Of a DNA stretch of 64,000 nucleotides, positions 46,550-56,088 are shown piece by piece. The translations under genes were made by a program, and so were the position numbers. The first letter of the stretch is position 1. Every line of letters starts with the position of its first letter. Under the pieces are notes generated by a model. The model was given only the letters and a program-made list of their open reading frames with translations, was not told where the DNA came from and ran no database searches. Origin of the DNA: Ralstonia thomasii (lineage in GTDB: Bacteria > Pseudomonadota > Gammaproteobacteria > Burkholderiales > Burkholderiaceae); NCBI RefSeq assembly GCF_958405895.1, contig NZ_CATZAR010000001.1; one strand, written 5' to 3'.

Positions 46550-48937
46550 ATGAATCACGATCTCTTGTCTTCTGAGTCCGGTTTTGCGTGGCTGCGGTTG
46601 TGGGCCGAATCCACCTCGGATTTTTCCATCTTCGCGCTATCGCGCCCCGGCGTTGTCGCCACGTGGAACCCTGGCGGCGAACGGATGCAGGGCTATCGGC
46701 CGGACGAGATTATTGGTCAGCCACTCGCCCTTTTGTATCCGCTGGAGAGCCGGGCCTTGGGTGCGCCCGAAGCCGCGCTGCATGCTGCCGCCCAGACAGG
46801 GCGGCACGTCGAGGAGGGATGGCGCATCCGCAAGGACGGCACGCCCTTTTGGGCGAACGTCGCCATGACGGCGCTGCGCGACGGCAACAACGCGTTGATC
46901 GGGTTCGGTACCGTGATCAGCGACATGAGCGACAAGAAGGCCGCTCACGACGCTGTGCTCAAAAGCGAGCGGAATTTTCGGCTGCTGGTTCAGGGCGTGA
47001 CGGACTACGCCATCTTCATGCTGTCGACCGACGGGCACATCACGAGCTGGAATGCCGGGGCACGGCGCATCAAGGGCTATACCGAGGCCGAGATTATCGG
47101 TTCGCATTTTTCGCGTTTCTATACGCCCGAGGATGTTGCGGCCGGCGTGCCGTTCCGGGGCCTGGAGACGGCCCGGCGCGACGGGCGATTCGAAGCCGAA
47201 GGCTGGCGCGTACGGTGCGACGGAAGCCGCTTCTTCGCGCACGTCATCATCGATGCCATCTACGAAGACGGCGAACTGGTCGGCTTTGCAAAGGTCACGC
47301 GCGACATCACGGAACGACGACGCGCAGGCGAGCAGCTTGAGCAGACGCAAAGAGCGCTGTTCCAGGCTCAGAAGATGGAAGCACTGGGCAAGCTCACGGG
47401 CGGCGTTGCGCATGATTTCAACAACGTGTTGCAGGTGCTGCGGGGCAACCTCGAACTGCTCGAAAACCGGCATGGGCGCGATGCCTGGAGCGCCGAGCGG
47501 CTGAATAACGCCATCGATGCCGTCGACCGGGGTGCAAAGCTTGCCGCCCAGTTGCTGGCCTTCGGTCGCCAGCAGCCGCTTGCACCCGTTGTGATCAACC
47601 CTGCACGTCAACTGCGCGCCATGGACGATCTGCTGCGGCGCGCGCTGGGCGAGGCGATCGAGATCGAATCGGTGGTCGCGGGCGGACTGTGGAATACCGC
47701 GGTCGATCCGCATCAGCTGGAAAACGTCATCCTGAATCTGGCGATCAACGCGCGGGATGCGATGCCGGAAGGCGGCAAGCTCACGCTCGAACTCTCCAAC
47801 GCCACGCTCGACGACGGCTATGTATCAGCGCTGCCCGATGTGCCGGCCGGGCAGTACGTCATGCTGGCCGTGACGGACACCGGCACGGGCATGAGCCCGG
47901 AAGTCATGGAGCGCGCCTTCGATCCGTTCTTCAGCACCAAGCGCGAAGGCGAGGGCACGGGCCTGGGGCTCAGCATGGCCTACGGTTTCGTCAAACAGAG
48001 CGGCGGCCATATTCGCCTCTACAGCGAGGTCGGAGAGGGCACGACGGTGCGCGTCTATCTGCCCCGCTCCACCGGTACGGCGGTCGAGCCCGCACGCGTC
48101 AAGGCTGGAGCGCTCAAGCACGGCAACGAGACGATCCTCGTTGTGGAAGACGACGCAAAGGTTCGCGAGACCGTCGTCGATCTGCTGAGCGGCCTCGGCT
48201 ATGCCGTGCTCAAGGCCAACAATGCAGAGCAGGCGCTGGCCGTGGTCGAGAGCGGTGTGCATATCGACCTGCTCTTCACCGACGTAGTCATGCCGGGTGC
48301 CCTGCGCAGTACGGAGATGGTGCAGAGAGCAGTTCAGACACTGCCCGCGCTGAAGGTGCTTTACACCTCCGGCTACACGCAGAACGCCATCGTGCACGGT
48401 GGGCGGCTCGATCCGGGCGTCGAGCTGCTGAGCAAGCCGTACAGCCGCCAGCAGCTCGCCTTCAAGATTCGCCAGGTGCTCGGAAGCGACGCGGTGCAAG
48501 CGAGCGGACCCGAGGAAGGCGACACGCCGCCCGATCTCGACACGGGCGCGGTGTGGGAGCCGGCGCGCTTGCGCATCCTCGTGGTGGAGGACGACGCTTC
48601 ATTGCGTGGCGCGGTGTGCGAGCTGTTGATGCTGATCGGGATCACGCCCCAGCAGGCGGCCAGCGGCGCGCAGGCGCTCGAAGCCCTGCAGGCGGAGGCG
48701 TTCGACGTTCTGTTTACGGACCTGATCATGCCGGACATGTCGGGGATTAAACTCGCGCAGCACGCGTTTGCGCTGCATCCGGAACTGCGGGTCGTCTTTG
48801 CCTCCGGCAACCCCATTCCCAACCACGATCGCTTTGCGTTCAGGTGGACGGCGCTTCGCAAGCCTTACACGCTCGATCAGTTGCAGCACGCCCTGCAATC
48901 GATGATGGCGCGACAGCGGGCGGCCACCGACACCTAG
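46550..48937 (+). CDS. Hybrid sensor histidine kinase with two PAS and two receiver domains
   Basis: The 795-residue cytoplasmic protein has PAS (about 15-125), PAS (about 140-260), HisKA with GGVAHDFNNVLQVL and His288, an ATPase domain with NLAINARDAM, DTGTGMSP and GTGLGLSMAYGFVKQSGG, then two receivers in tandem, the first with Asp578 (LLFTDVVMPG) and the second with Asp724 (VLFTDLIMPD). Both receivers keep their acidic pair and Lys. It has no output domain and no membrane segment. It starts close to a divergent histidine kinase gene, and the two may form one signalling unit. Confidence 0.88.
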   Translation: MNHDLLSSESGFAWLRLWAESTSDFSIFALSRPGVVATWNPGGERMQGYRPDEIIGQPLALLYPLESRALGAPEAALHAAAQTGRHVEEGWRIRKDGTPFWANVAMTALRDGNNALIGFGTVISDMSDKKAAHDAVLKSERNFRLLVQGVTDYAIFMLSTDGHITSWNAGARRIKGYTEAEIIGSHFSRFYTPEDVAAGVPFRGLETARRDGRFEAEGWRVRCDGSRFFAHVIIDAIYEDGELVGFAKVTRDITERRRAGEQLEQTQRALFQAQKMEALGKLTGGVAHDFNNVLQVLRGNLELLENRHGRDAWSAERLNNAIDAVDRGAKLAAQLLAFGRQQPLAPVVINPARQLRAMDDLLRRALGEAIEIESVVAGGLWNTAVDPHQLENVILNLAINARDAMPEGGKLTLELSNATLDDGYVSALPDVPAGQYVMLAVTDTGTGMSPEVMERAFDPFFSTKREGEGTGLGLSMAYGFVKQSGGHIRLYSEVGEGTTVRVYLPRSTGTAVEPARVKAGALKHGNETILVVEDDAKVRETVVDLLSGLGYAVLKANNAEQALAVVESGVHIDLLFTDVVMPGALRSTEMVQRAVQTLPALKVLYTSGYTQNAIVHGGRLDPGVELLSKPYSRQQLAFKIRQVLGSDAVQASGPEEGDTPPDLDTGAVWEPARLRILVVEDDASLRGAVCELLMLIGITPQQAASGAQALEALQAEAFDVLFTDLIMPDMSGIKLAQHAFALHPELRVVFASGNPIPNHDRFAFRWTALRKPYTLDQLQHALQSMMARQRAATDT

Positions 48938-49193
48938 CCGAGCGTGGAGGTTTGAGGGCGGCATTCGGGCCTCAAGGGCCCGTGTTCCGCCGTGGGAGGC
49001 TCACGCACGGCACCCAAACTGTGCAATGCCGCTGTCTTCGCTCGAAAATCTCGACCTCCGAGAGTCGTGCGCCAGGGTCAGACTGCCGAGCGCGAGCCTC
49101 CAACCGTGGCGATCGACTGACTGAGGCTGGAGTGAGGCTCTCCGAGGTCGAAAATTTGAAGCTCGAAGTGGCGGCAGGTCCGCTTCGATCATT
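48938..49193. repeat. Gap with a long imperfect inverted repeat
   Basis: TCGACCTCCGAGAG (49051-49064) and CTCTCCGAGGTCGA (49138-49151) are complementary except at one position, about 73 bases apart. The inner part contains further complementary CCTC/GAGG segments. The whole could fold into a long hairpin. No gene is supportable here. It lies between the ends of two convergent genes, so it may help terminate both, though it has no T-run. Confidence 0.5.
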
Positions 49194-49784
49194 TCAACGT
49201 GCCTGAGCCCGCCCCGCGCGAAGCTGCGCTGCAACCTTCGCCACACGTGCGCCATAGCGGCGTGCGGTTTCCAAGTCTCCTGGCGACATTTCTTCCGGCG
49301 ACGCATCGGCGGGCGTTTGCGCCATCGGCGCGATGTACGATCCCATGCGGTTCAGGTCGTCGCGCTTGGAGGCCTTTACGTTCGCAGGCTTGATATCCAT
49401 GCTGACCCAGATGCCGCCGTGCTGCCCCGTGAGCAGAACGAAGTATTCGAGCGTGTTGAGCTTGTCGCCATTGATGCTGGCGCTGTTGGTAAAGCCGCCG
49501 AAGACCTTGTTCTGCCACGCGCCTTCAAACCAGGGCTTTGACGATGCGTCTGCAAATTTCTTGAATTGCCAGCTGGGTCCGCCCATGTAGGTGGGCGAGC
49601 CGAACAGGATGGCGTCGGCTCGGGCAAGCGTGGCCCAGGCGTCTTCGGCGATATTGCCCTCGGCGTCGATGGCGACGAGGTCCGCGCCGGCGCCTTCGGC
49701 AACAGCGCTTGCCATGCGGGCGGTGTGCCCGTAGCCGGAGTGATAGACGACGGCCGTTTTTGCTTGGGTGGTGATTTCAGTCAT
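49194..49784 (-). CDS. Flavodoxin-like NAD(P)H-dependent FMN oxidoreductase (WrbA-related)
   Basis: ATG 49784 has AGGAAG 6 bases upstream and begins the fold, so the longer open frame is rejected. The 196-residue protein has the FMN phosphate loop region VVYHSGYGHTARMA (about 11-24), SPTYMGGPSWQFKKF (about 63-77) and FVLLTGQHGG, as in flavodoxin_2/WrbA-type quinone reductases. It likely reduces quinones or binds FMN in stress. It is divergent from a LysR gene that probably controls it. Confidence 0.85.
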   Translation of the reverse strand: MTEITTQAKTAVVYHSGYGHTARMASAVAEGAGADLVAIDAEGNIAEDAWATLARADAILFGSPTYMGGPSWQFKKFADASSKPWFEGAWQNKVFGGFTNSASINGDKLNTLEYFVLLTGQHGGIWVSMDIKPANVKASKRDDLNRMGSYIAPMAQTPADASPEEMSPGDLETARRYGARVAKVAAQLRAGRAQAR

Positions 49785-49902
49785 GGTGGCTTCCTGTCGT
49801 GAACGTGGTCCGCTGTGGACGACATGGGAGGCCACTTTAGCGAGCAGCGACGGCGTGATAAATGACGCCAATTTGAACGTTCTGTTCTTCCCCGGGTGAA
49901 CA

Positions 49903-50808
49903 ATGCAAAACCTCGACGCACTGTTGATCTTTGCCCGTGTGGCCGAAATGACGAGCTTTACGCGCGCGGCGGAAAGCCTCGGCATCCAGAAGGGACGCGT
50001 CTCAACGGTGATCCGCACGCTCGAACGGGATGTGGGTGTCGCGCTCCTGCATCGGACCACGCGCAGTGTGCAGCTGACTGAAGACGGCCGCGAATTCTAT
50101 GCGCGCGCCCGCGACCTGCTGGCCGAAGCGCAGGAATTGCAATCGATGTTCCTGGCGAACGGCGGGCCGTTACGCGGCCGGCTGCGCGTCGATCTGCCGA
50201 CCGAGTTGGCGCGCAGTGTCGTGGTTCCAGCGTTGCCGCAGCTGATGGCGGCGCACCCGGAGCTGCAACTGGAGCTTTCCAGCACGGACCGGCGCGTCGA
50301 TCTCGTCCAGGAAGGCTTCGACTGCGTGATCCGGTTCGGGCCGATCACCGATGAAACCATGATTGCGCGGCCGCTCGGCAAGCTGCGCATGACCAATGCG
50401 GCAAGCCCCGCGTATCTGGCACGGTATGGCGTCCCGCATACGCTCCAAGACTTGCTCAGCCAGGGACATCAGATGGTGCATTACACGCTCACGCTTGGCG
50501 CCAGGCACGCGGGGTGGCAATACCCCGATGGCGATGGTTATGCGTGGCTTCCGTTGCCCGCCGCCATGCAGGTCAACAGCGTGCAGACGTATCACGCCGC
50601 CGGGCTCGCGGGCATTGGGTTGATCCAGGCGGGATACACCGCGCTCGCGCCACATATCGAGAGCGGTGCTCTGGTGGAAGTGCTGCCCGATCTGCGCCCT
50701 GAGCCGCTGCCTGCGTCGTTTGTCGTGGCCCATCGGCGCAACCTGTCGCCGCGCGTCCGGGTCTTCATGGCCTGGATCGAAGGGCTGTTGAAGCCCTATC
50801 TTGACTGA
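49903..50808 (+). CDS. LysR-family regulator of the flavodoxin-like gene
   Basis: The 301-residue protein has an N-terminal winged helix-turn-helix (about 1-60: LLIFARVAEMTSFTRAAESLGIQKGRVSTVIRTLERDVGVALLHR) and a CrgA-type effector domain. It is divergent from the FMN oxidoreductase gene across 118 bp, the classical LysR arrangement. Confidence 0.9.
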   Translation: MQNLDALLIFARVAEMTSFTRAAESLGIQKGRVSTVIRTLERDVGVALLHRTTRSVQLTEDGREFYARARDLLAEAQELQSMFLANGGPLRGRLRVDLPTELARSVVVPALPQLMAAHPELQLELSSTDRRVDLVQEGFDCVIRFGPITDETMIARPLGKLRMTNAASPAYLARYGVPHTLQDLLSQGHQMVHYTLTLGARHAGWQYPDGDGYAWLPLPAAMQVNSVQTYHAAGLAGIGLIQAGYTALAPHIESGALVEVLPDLRPEPLPASFVVAHRRNLSPRVRVFMAWIEGLLKPYLD

Positions 50809-50910
50809 GTGCCGCTGGGGCGGCGCCATCATCCTTCTCTTGCGCAACATCAAGGGCGGGCCGCGTGGGGAGACCTTCCGGTCTGCCGATGCGCGGCGCG
50901 CCTTGCGCGA

Positions 50911-51603
50911 CTAGCTCAACATCGAATCGTCATCCGAATAGTCACTACCGCCGAGGTCGCTGTCGTCGATCAGCCCGAGGCTGTCATCGCGCGACGCCGT
51001 GTTGGTCGTGCCGCTGTTGCCGTTGCTGTCGCTGTCGTAGTAGTTGTTGATGACCGTTTCCGTGGTGCCGCCCATCACCGGCTGCTGGCCGAAGAAACCG
51101 CCACCGCCGCTGTTGTGATGGAACATGTTCTCGATGCCCTGGAACAGGAGCGCGCCGCCAGCCACGCCGGCTGCCGTGGTGGCAACGCTGCCGAGCGTGC
51201 TGCCCAGGCCGCCGCTAAAGAAGCCTGAGCGCGAGGGTTGCGCCGGGGCCGTCTGGGGCTGTGGCGGCATCTGTACTGGGGCGGCTTGCTGCGGGGCGTA
51301 GGCGGGGTTGGGCGCCGGGCTGTTGGCGTGGCTGCCCCAGTTGTTGGCCGAGTCCATGAACGACGTGCTGCGGCCGGCTTGCGCGGTCTGCAACTGACTC
51401 TGCAGCGTGGCGATCTGCGCTTGCGCCGATGCCAGCGCCTGGTCGAGCAGCATGGCCCGCTGCACGAGCAGATAGGCCGCGTCCGGCTGGCGAGCCACGG
51501 CGTCCAGGATGCGGGCTTCGGCCTGCGGGTCCTTGGCCGCGGCGCGCGCCTGCGTCAGTTGGGCCAGGAAGTTTTCCAGCGCTTGCTGTTCTTGCGGGGA
51601 CAT
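50911..51603 (-). CDS. DUF2076 protein
   Basis: The 230-residue protein has a helical N-terminal domain (1-75: MSPQEQQALENFLAQL...RILDAVARQPDAAYLLVQRAMLLDQAL), a Pro/Gln/Ala-rich linker (90-130), a Gly-rich hydrophobic stretch (about 130-165) and an acidic Ser/Asp-rich tail. This order is characteristic of DUF2076 proteins, which are thought to be periplasmic or envelope-associated. No signal peptide is seen. Function unknown. Confidence 0.85.
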   Translation of the reverse strand: MSPQEQQALENFLAQLTQARAAAKDPQAEARILDAVARQPDAAYLLVQRAMLLDQALASAQAQIATLQSQLQTAQAGRSTSFMDSANNWGSHANSPAPNPAYAPQQAAPVQMPPQPQTAPAQPSRSGFFSGGLGSTLGSVATTAAGVAGGALLFQGIENMFHHNSGGGGFFGQQPVMGGTTETVINNYYDSDSNGNSGTTNTASRDDSLGLIDDSDLGGSDYSDDDSMLS

Positions 51604-51705
51604 GGTGTGTAGTCCTGTCTGGGTGGATGCGACGTGACCAAGTTAGGGGCCAAGTCTTAAACCAACATTAAGGCCCGGCAGCTTCTTGTGTAACCGCCTG
51701 TAACC

Positions 51706-52677
51706 CTAGGCTGCCGGGCGGTATTGGCTGGGGTTGGTGCCCGACACTTTGCGCATCAGGCGCCGCAGCGCGGTGGCGTCTTCGTAGCCTACGGCTTCGG
51801 CCACGCTGTCGATGGTCATGCGGCTCGATTCGATCAGCATGCGGGCGCGGTTCAGGCGCACGCTCTGCACCAGGGCGAGCGTGCTTCTGCCGGTCGCTTC
51901 CCGCACGTGCCGAGACAGCGTGCGTTGCGACATGGCCAGCTCGTCGGCCAGCGCCTGAACGCTGGGCGGGTTGGGCAGGGCGGCTTCAATGCGTGCCACC
52001 AGCCGGGCAATCAGCGCGTTGCCGTTGGCCAGCATGGCGGGCACCACAAACGGCGCTTGCGCGTGGCGGCCGTCGATCAGCAGCACACGCCCCACGGCGT
52101 CGGCCAGCGCCACGCCAAAGCGTGTGCGCAGCAGATGCAGCATCAGGTCGGTTTGCGCAAAGGCGGCGCCGGCAGTGGCGATCGGGCCGTCGGCGCACAC
52201 CATGCGGTCTGCGTCGACCGTGCATGCGGGTTCCCACTGCTGCAGCGTCGGGGCCAGCCACCAAGACGTGGTGACGCAACGCCCGTGCAGCAAGCCGCCC
52301 GCCTGCAACAGAAACACCGCCGAGCACGATGCGGCCACCTGCCCGCCCGCTGCGACCTGCGCGGCCAGGGCGCGCGCTGCTCGCTGGGCATCATCCTGCG
52401 CCAGGCGCGTGGCAATCACGCCCGCATGATCCAGGCCCAGGCCCGGCACGATCCAGGTGCCCCCATCGGGGCGGGGGCGCTTTGGCAGGGCGGTGGCCTC
52501 CACTTGCATACCGTTGCTCAGTTGCGCGCTGGGCGCGTCGGCTGAGAGTACGCGCCAGGTTGGACGCGGGGCCTTCACACGCGGGGCGAGTGTCGACGCG
52601 GCCTGCAGGATGTCCAGTGTTGCCGCCACGCTGGTGGCGTAAGCGCCGGAGAGTACGAGGAGGGTGAAATCCGCCAT
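51706..52677 (-). CDS. GlxA-type AraC-family transcriptional regulator
   Basis: The 323-residue protein has an N-terminal DJ-1/PfpI-like domain (about 1-185) with a nucleophile-like Cys in VAASCSAVFLL, and a C-terminal AraC DNA-binding domain (about 220-320: SVQALADELAMSQRTLSRHVREATGRSTLALVQSVRLNRARMLIE...VAEAVGYED). ATG 52677 is preferred to TTG 52683. It is divergent from the dienelactone-hydrolase-like gene, the probable target. The signal may be an amidated or small organic compound. Confidence 0.88.
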   Translation of the reverse strand: MADFTLLVLSGAYATSVAATLDILQAASTLAPRVKAPRPTWRVLSADAPSAQLSNGMQVEATALPKRPRPDGGTWIVPGLGLDHAGVIATRLAQDDAQRAARALAAQVAAGGQVAASCSAVFLLQAGGLLHGRCVTTSWWLAPTLQQWEPACTVDADRMVCADGPIATAGAAFAQTDLMLHLLRTRFGVALADAVGRVLLIDGRHAQAPFVVPAMLANGNALIARLVARIEAALPNPPSVQALADELAMSQRTLSRHVREATGRSTLALVQSVRLNRARMLIESSRMTIDSVAEAVGYEDATALRRLMRKVSGTNPSQYRPAA

Positions 52678-52774
52678 GACCAAAGTTGCCCGAAAGATGT
52701 CGAAATCGACACTGCCAGTCTAGCGGCCCGAGGCGTTCAATGGGGGCATCTCCATTCCGCGCAAGGCCGACCGC

Positions 52775-53587
52775 ATGACGCCCCCCATCCCGCAAGACGA
52801 CCGCCTGGAAGACTTCACGCGCCGCCAGATCACCATGGATGGCATCACCAAGACCGTGTATGTGACCGGCACCGGGCCGGGCGTGATCGTCATGGCCGAA
52901 ATGCCGGGCATCAGCCCGCACGTGGCGCGGTTTGCACGCTGGGTGCGCGATGCGGGGTTGACGGTCTACATACCGTCGTTGTTCGGGCGGGATGGCGCGG
53001 TGCCCGAGGCGGAGGCGGGTGCCGCGGTGTTCCGCCATGCGTGCGTGAGTGCGGAGTTCCGTGCCTTTGCGGCCAACCAGTCGAGCCCGGTCACGCAGTG
53101 GCTGCGCAGCTTGGCGCGGCTGGCCCATGCGGAGTGCGGTGGCCCCGGGGTGGGTGCCATCGGCATGTGTTTCACCGGCAATTTCGCGCTGACGATGATG
53201 CTGGAGCCGGCCATGCTGGCGCCCGTGCTGTGCCAGCCGTCCTTGCCATTGAACGCGCCGGGCGGGATCGAGATCGCGCCAGAGGAAGCGGCCGCCGTAC
53301 GCCAGCGGCTGGAGCAGGAAGACCTGACCGTGCTGGCCTATCGGTTTGAGGGCGACCGCTTCTGCCGCGCCGAGCGCTTCGCTGCATATGCACAGGCGCT
53401 GGGCCCTCGCTTTGTGCCGCGCGTGCTGCCCGACAGCGCTGCGCACCCGAACCCGCCCTCGTTCTTTGCCCGGCATGTGCCTTGTCCGCACAGCGTGGTG
53501 ACGGCCCACCTGATCGACGCGGCTGGCGAGCCAACGTTGGGGGCCCGCGACGAGATCCTGGCGTTCTTCCGGCAGCGCCTGTGCTGA
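52775..53587 (+). CDS. Dienelactone hydrolase family protein
   Basis: The 270-residue alpha/beta hydrolase has the DLH-type catalytic Cys in GAIGMCFTGNFAL (about 127-139), an upstream segment PGVIVMAEMPGIS with the oxyanion-region Glu, and a C-terminal region with candidate Asp and His residues. It probably hydrolyses a lactone or ester in aromatic or related catabolism. Divergent from the GlxA-type regulator across 97 bp. Confidence 0.82.
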   Translation: MTPPIPQDDRLEDFTRRQITMDGITKTVYVTGTGPGVIVMAEMPGISPHVARFARWVRDAGLTVYIPSLFGRDGAVPEAEAGAAVFRHACVSAEFRAFAANQSSPVTQWLRSLARLAHAECGGPGVGAIGMCFTGNFALTMMLEPAMLAPVLCQPSLPLNAPGGIEIAPEEAAAVRQRLEQEDLTVLAYRFEGDRFCRAERFAAYAQALGPRFVPRVLPDSAAHPNPPSFFARHVPCPHSVVTAHLIDAAGEPTLGARDEILAFFRQRLC

Positions 53588-53723
53588 GTGGGGACTCACA
53601 TGCGGGTGTGAGCCTGGCGCCGCCCGGTTCGGTGTAAACCCCGGGGTGCCGGCTGAGCAAATTACTTTACAACTAAACTATTCATGACTAAGGTAATACC
53701 GCATCAAACGCGGAGCCGTTGTC
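53588..53723 (+). promoter_or_regulatory. Promoter region of the 2-aminobenzoate operon
   Basis: An AT-rich stretch at about 53658-53700 lies just before the monooxygenase/reductase gene. TTTACA (53666-53671) and TAAGGT (53689-53694) are spaced 17 bp apart as a weak sigma-70 candidate, flanked by ATTAC and GTAAT arms that could be the MarR operator. The MarR gene lies inside the operon. Confidence 0.35.
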
Positions 53724-56087
53724 ATGAAGATTGTCTGTATTGGTGGTGGGCCGGCCGGCCTGTACTTTGCCCTGCTGATGAAGCTGCAGGACCCGTCGCA
53801 CGACATCACCGTGGTGGAGCGCAACCGCCCGTATGACACGTTCGGCTGGGGCGTGGTGTTCTCTGACCAGACGCTGGGCAACCTGCAGCGTGCCGACGCC
53901 AAGAGCGCCGCGCAGATTCTCGACGCGTTCAATCACTGGGACGACATTGAAGTGCACATCCGCGGGCAGGTGGTGCGCTCGGGCGGCCATGGCTTTTGCG
54001 GCATCGGGCGCAAGCGCCTGCTGAACATCCTGCAGGCGCGCTGCGAGGAAGAGGGCGTCAAGCTCGTCTTTGAAACCGACGTGCAAGATGACACGGCCTA
54101 CGCCGATGCCGACCTCATCATCGCCAGCGACGGCCTGAACAGCCGCATCCGCACCAAGTACGCCGCCACGTATCAACCCGATATCGACATGCGCCGCTGC
54201 CGCTTTGTCTGGCTGGGCACGCACAAGCTGTTCGAGGCCTTCACGTTTGCGTTTGAAGAAACCGAGCACGGCTGGTTTCAGGCGCATGCGTACCGCTTTG
54301 ATGACGAAACCTCCACCTTCATTGTCGAGGCGCCTGAAGAGGTGTGGCGCGACGCCGGGTTGGAAACCATGGAGAAGGAAGACGCTATCGCCTATTGCGA
54401 GCGCCTCTTCGCCAAGTACCTCGACGGCAACAAGCTGATTTCCAATGCCACGCACCTGCGGGGCTCTGCGCAGTGGATCCGGTTTCCGCGCGTGGTTTGC
54501 AGGCATTGGGTGCACACCAACGCGCACGGCACGCCGGTGGTGCTGATGGGCGACGCCGCGCACACGGCGCATTTCTCGATCGGCTCCGGCACTAAGCTGG
54601 CGCTGGAAGATTCGATTGAACTGGCACGCAGCATCGGCCAGCACCCGGGCGATTTGCGTGCCGCGCTTGAACACTACGAGGCGGTGCGCAGCGTGGAAGT
54701 GCTGCGCATTCAGAACGCGGCGCGCAATTCGACCGAGTGGTTTGAAAACGTGGCCCGCTACGCCAGCCTGCCGACCGAGCAGTTTGCCTATTCGCTGCTC
54801 ACGCGCAGCCAGCGCATCAGCCACGAAAACCTGCGCCAGCGCGACAAGCGCTATCTCGAACAGTTTGAAAACTGGATTGCCGAGCAGGCCGGCGCCCAGC
54901 GCGGGCCGCAGCACGGCCCGGTGCCACCGATGTTCACGCCGTTCACGGTGCGTGGCGTCACGCTCAAGAACCGCGTGGTGGTGTCACCCATGGCGCAGTA
55001 CTCGTGCGAAGACGGCCAACCGGCGGACTACCACCTCGTGCACCTGGGCGCGCGCGCCATGGGCGGTGCCGGCCTGGTGATGGCCGAGATGACCTGTGTG
55101 TCGCCGGATGCGCGCATCACCCCCGGCTGCCCGGGTTTGTGGAACACCGAACACCGTGACGGCTGGGCGCGCATCGTGCAGTTCGTGCATGCCAACAGCG
55201 ATGCAAAGCTCGGGATTCAGCTCGGCCATGCCGGTGCCAAGGGCTCGACGCGCGTGGCGTGGGAGGGCATCGATCTGCCGCTGGAAGACGGGCAGAACTG
55301 GCCGCTGATCTCCGCATCGCCCCAGCAGTATTTGGATGGCGTAAGCCAGTGGTCGTACGCCATGACGCGCGACGACATGGACCGCGTGCGTGACGACTTC
55401 GTCCATTCGGCGCGGCTGGCGGCCGAAGCCGGCTTCGACTGGCTGGAGCTGCACTGCGCGCACGGCTATCTGTTGTCGTCGTTCATCTCGCCGCTGACGA
55501 ACCAGCGCAACGACGAATACGGCGGATCGCTGGACAACCGGCTGCGTTTTCCGCTCGAAGTCTTCCACGCGGTGCGTGAGGTGTGGCCGAGCAACAAGCC
55601 GATGTCGGTGCGCATTTCCGCGCACGACTGGGTGGAGGGTGGTATCACGCCGGACGATGCGGTCGAGATCGCGCGCATCTTCAAGGCCGCAGGCGCCGAC
55701 ATGATCGATTGCTCGTCGGGCCAGGTCAGCAAGAAGGAGCAGCCCGTGTACGGCCGCATGTTCCAAACGCCGTTTGCCGATCGCGTGCGCAACGAGGCGG
55801 GCATTGCCACCATCGCCGTGGGCGCCATCTCCGAGGCCGACCACGTCAACAGCATCATTGCGGCCGGCCGTGCCGACCTGTGTGCCGTGGCGCGCCCGCA
55901 CCTCGCCAACGCGGCCTGGACGCTGAACGAAGCCGCCCGCATCGGTTATCTCGACATGCCGTGGCCCAAGCAATACCGCGCGGGCAAGCTGCAACTGGAG
56001 CGCAACCTGGAGCGCGAGCGCGCGATGGCGGCGCAGGCGGCGGGGCTGTCACCGCTGGAGCAGGCCAACCGCATGCAGGGGGTTTGA
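53724..56087 (+). CDS. Bifunctional 2-aminobenzoyl-CoA monooxygenase/reductase
   Basis: The 787-residue fusion has an N-terminal FAD hydroxylase half (1-390) with GGGPAGLYFALLMK and the second FAD motif MGDAAHTAHFSIGSGTKLALEDS, and a C-terminal Old-Yellow-Enzyme half (about 395-780) starting MFTPFTVRGVTLKNRVVVSPM with ELHCAHGYLLSSFISPLTNQRNDEYGGSLDNR. This exact fusion is characteristic of the enzyme that hydroxylates and reduces anthraniloyl-CoA in Azoarcus evansii and relatives; salicylyl-CoA 5-hydroxylases share only the first half. It lies first in an operon with ligase, dehydrogenase, hydratase and thioesterase, which fits that route. Confidence 0.88.
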   Translation: MKIVCIGGGPAGLYFALLMKLQDPSHDITVVERNRPYDTFGWGVVFSDQTLGNLQRADAKSAAQILDAFNHWDDIEVHIRGQVVRSGGHGFCGIGRKRLLNILQARCEEEGVKLVFETDVQDDTAYADADLIIASDGLNSRIRTKYAATYQPDIDMRRCRFVWLGTHKLFEAFTFAFEETEHGWFQAHAYRFDDETSTFIVEAPEEVWRDAGLETMEKEDAIAYCERLFAKYLDGNKLISNATHLRGSAQWIRFPRVVCRHWVHTNAHGTPVVLMGDAAHTAHFSIGSGTKLALEDSIELARSIGQHPGDLRAALEHYEAVRSVEVLRIQNAARNSTEWFENVARYASLPTEQFAYSLLTRSQRISHENLRQRDKRYLEQFENWIAEQAGAQRGPQHGPVPPMFTPFTVRGVTLKNRVVVSPMAQYSCEDGQPADYHLVHLGARAMGGAGLVMAEMTCVSPDARITPGCPGLWNTEHRDGWARIVQFVHANSDAKLGIQLGHAGAKGSTRVAWEGIDLPLEDGQNWPLISASPQQYLDGVSQWSYAMTRDDMDRVRDDFVHSARLAAEAGFDWLELHCAHGYLLSSFISPLTNQRNDEYGGSLDNRLRFPLEVFHAVREVWPSNKPMSVRISAHDWVEGGITPDDAVEIARIFKAAGADMIDCSSGQVSKKEQPVYGRMFQTPFADRVRNEAGIATIAVGAISEADHVNSIIAAGRADLCAVARPHLANAAWTLNEAARIGYLDMPWPKQYRAGKLQLERNLERERAMAAQAAGLSPLEQANRMQGV

Positions 56088-56088
56088 G

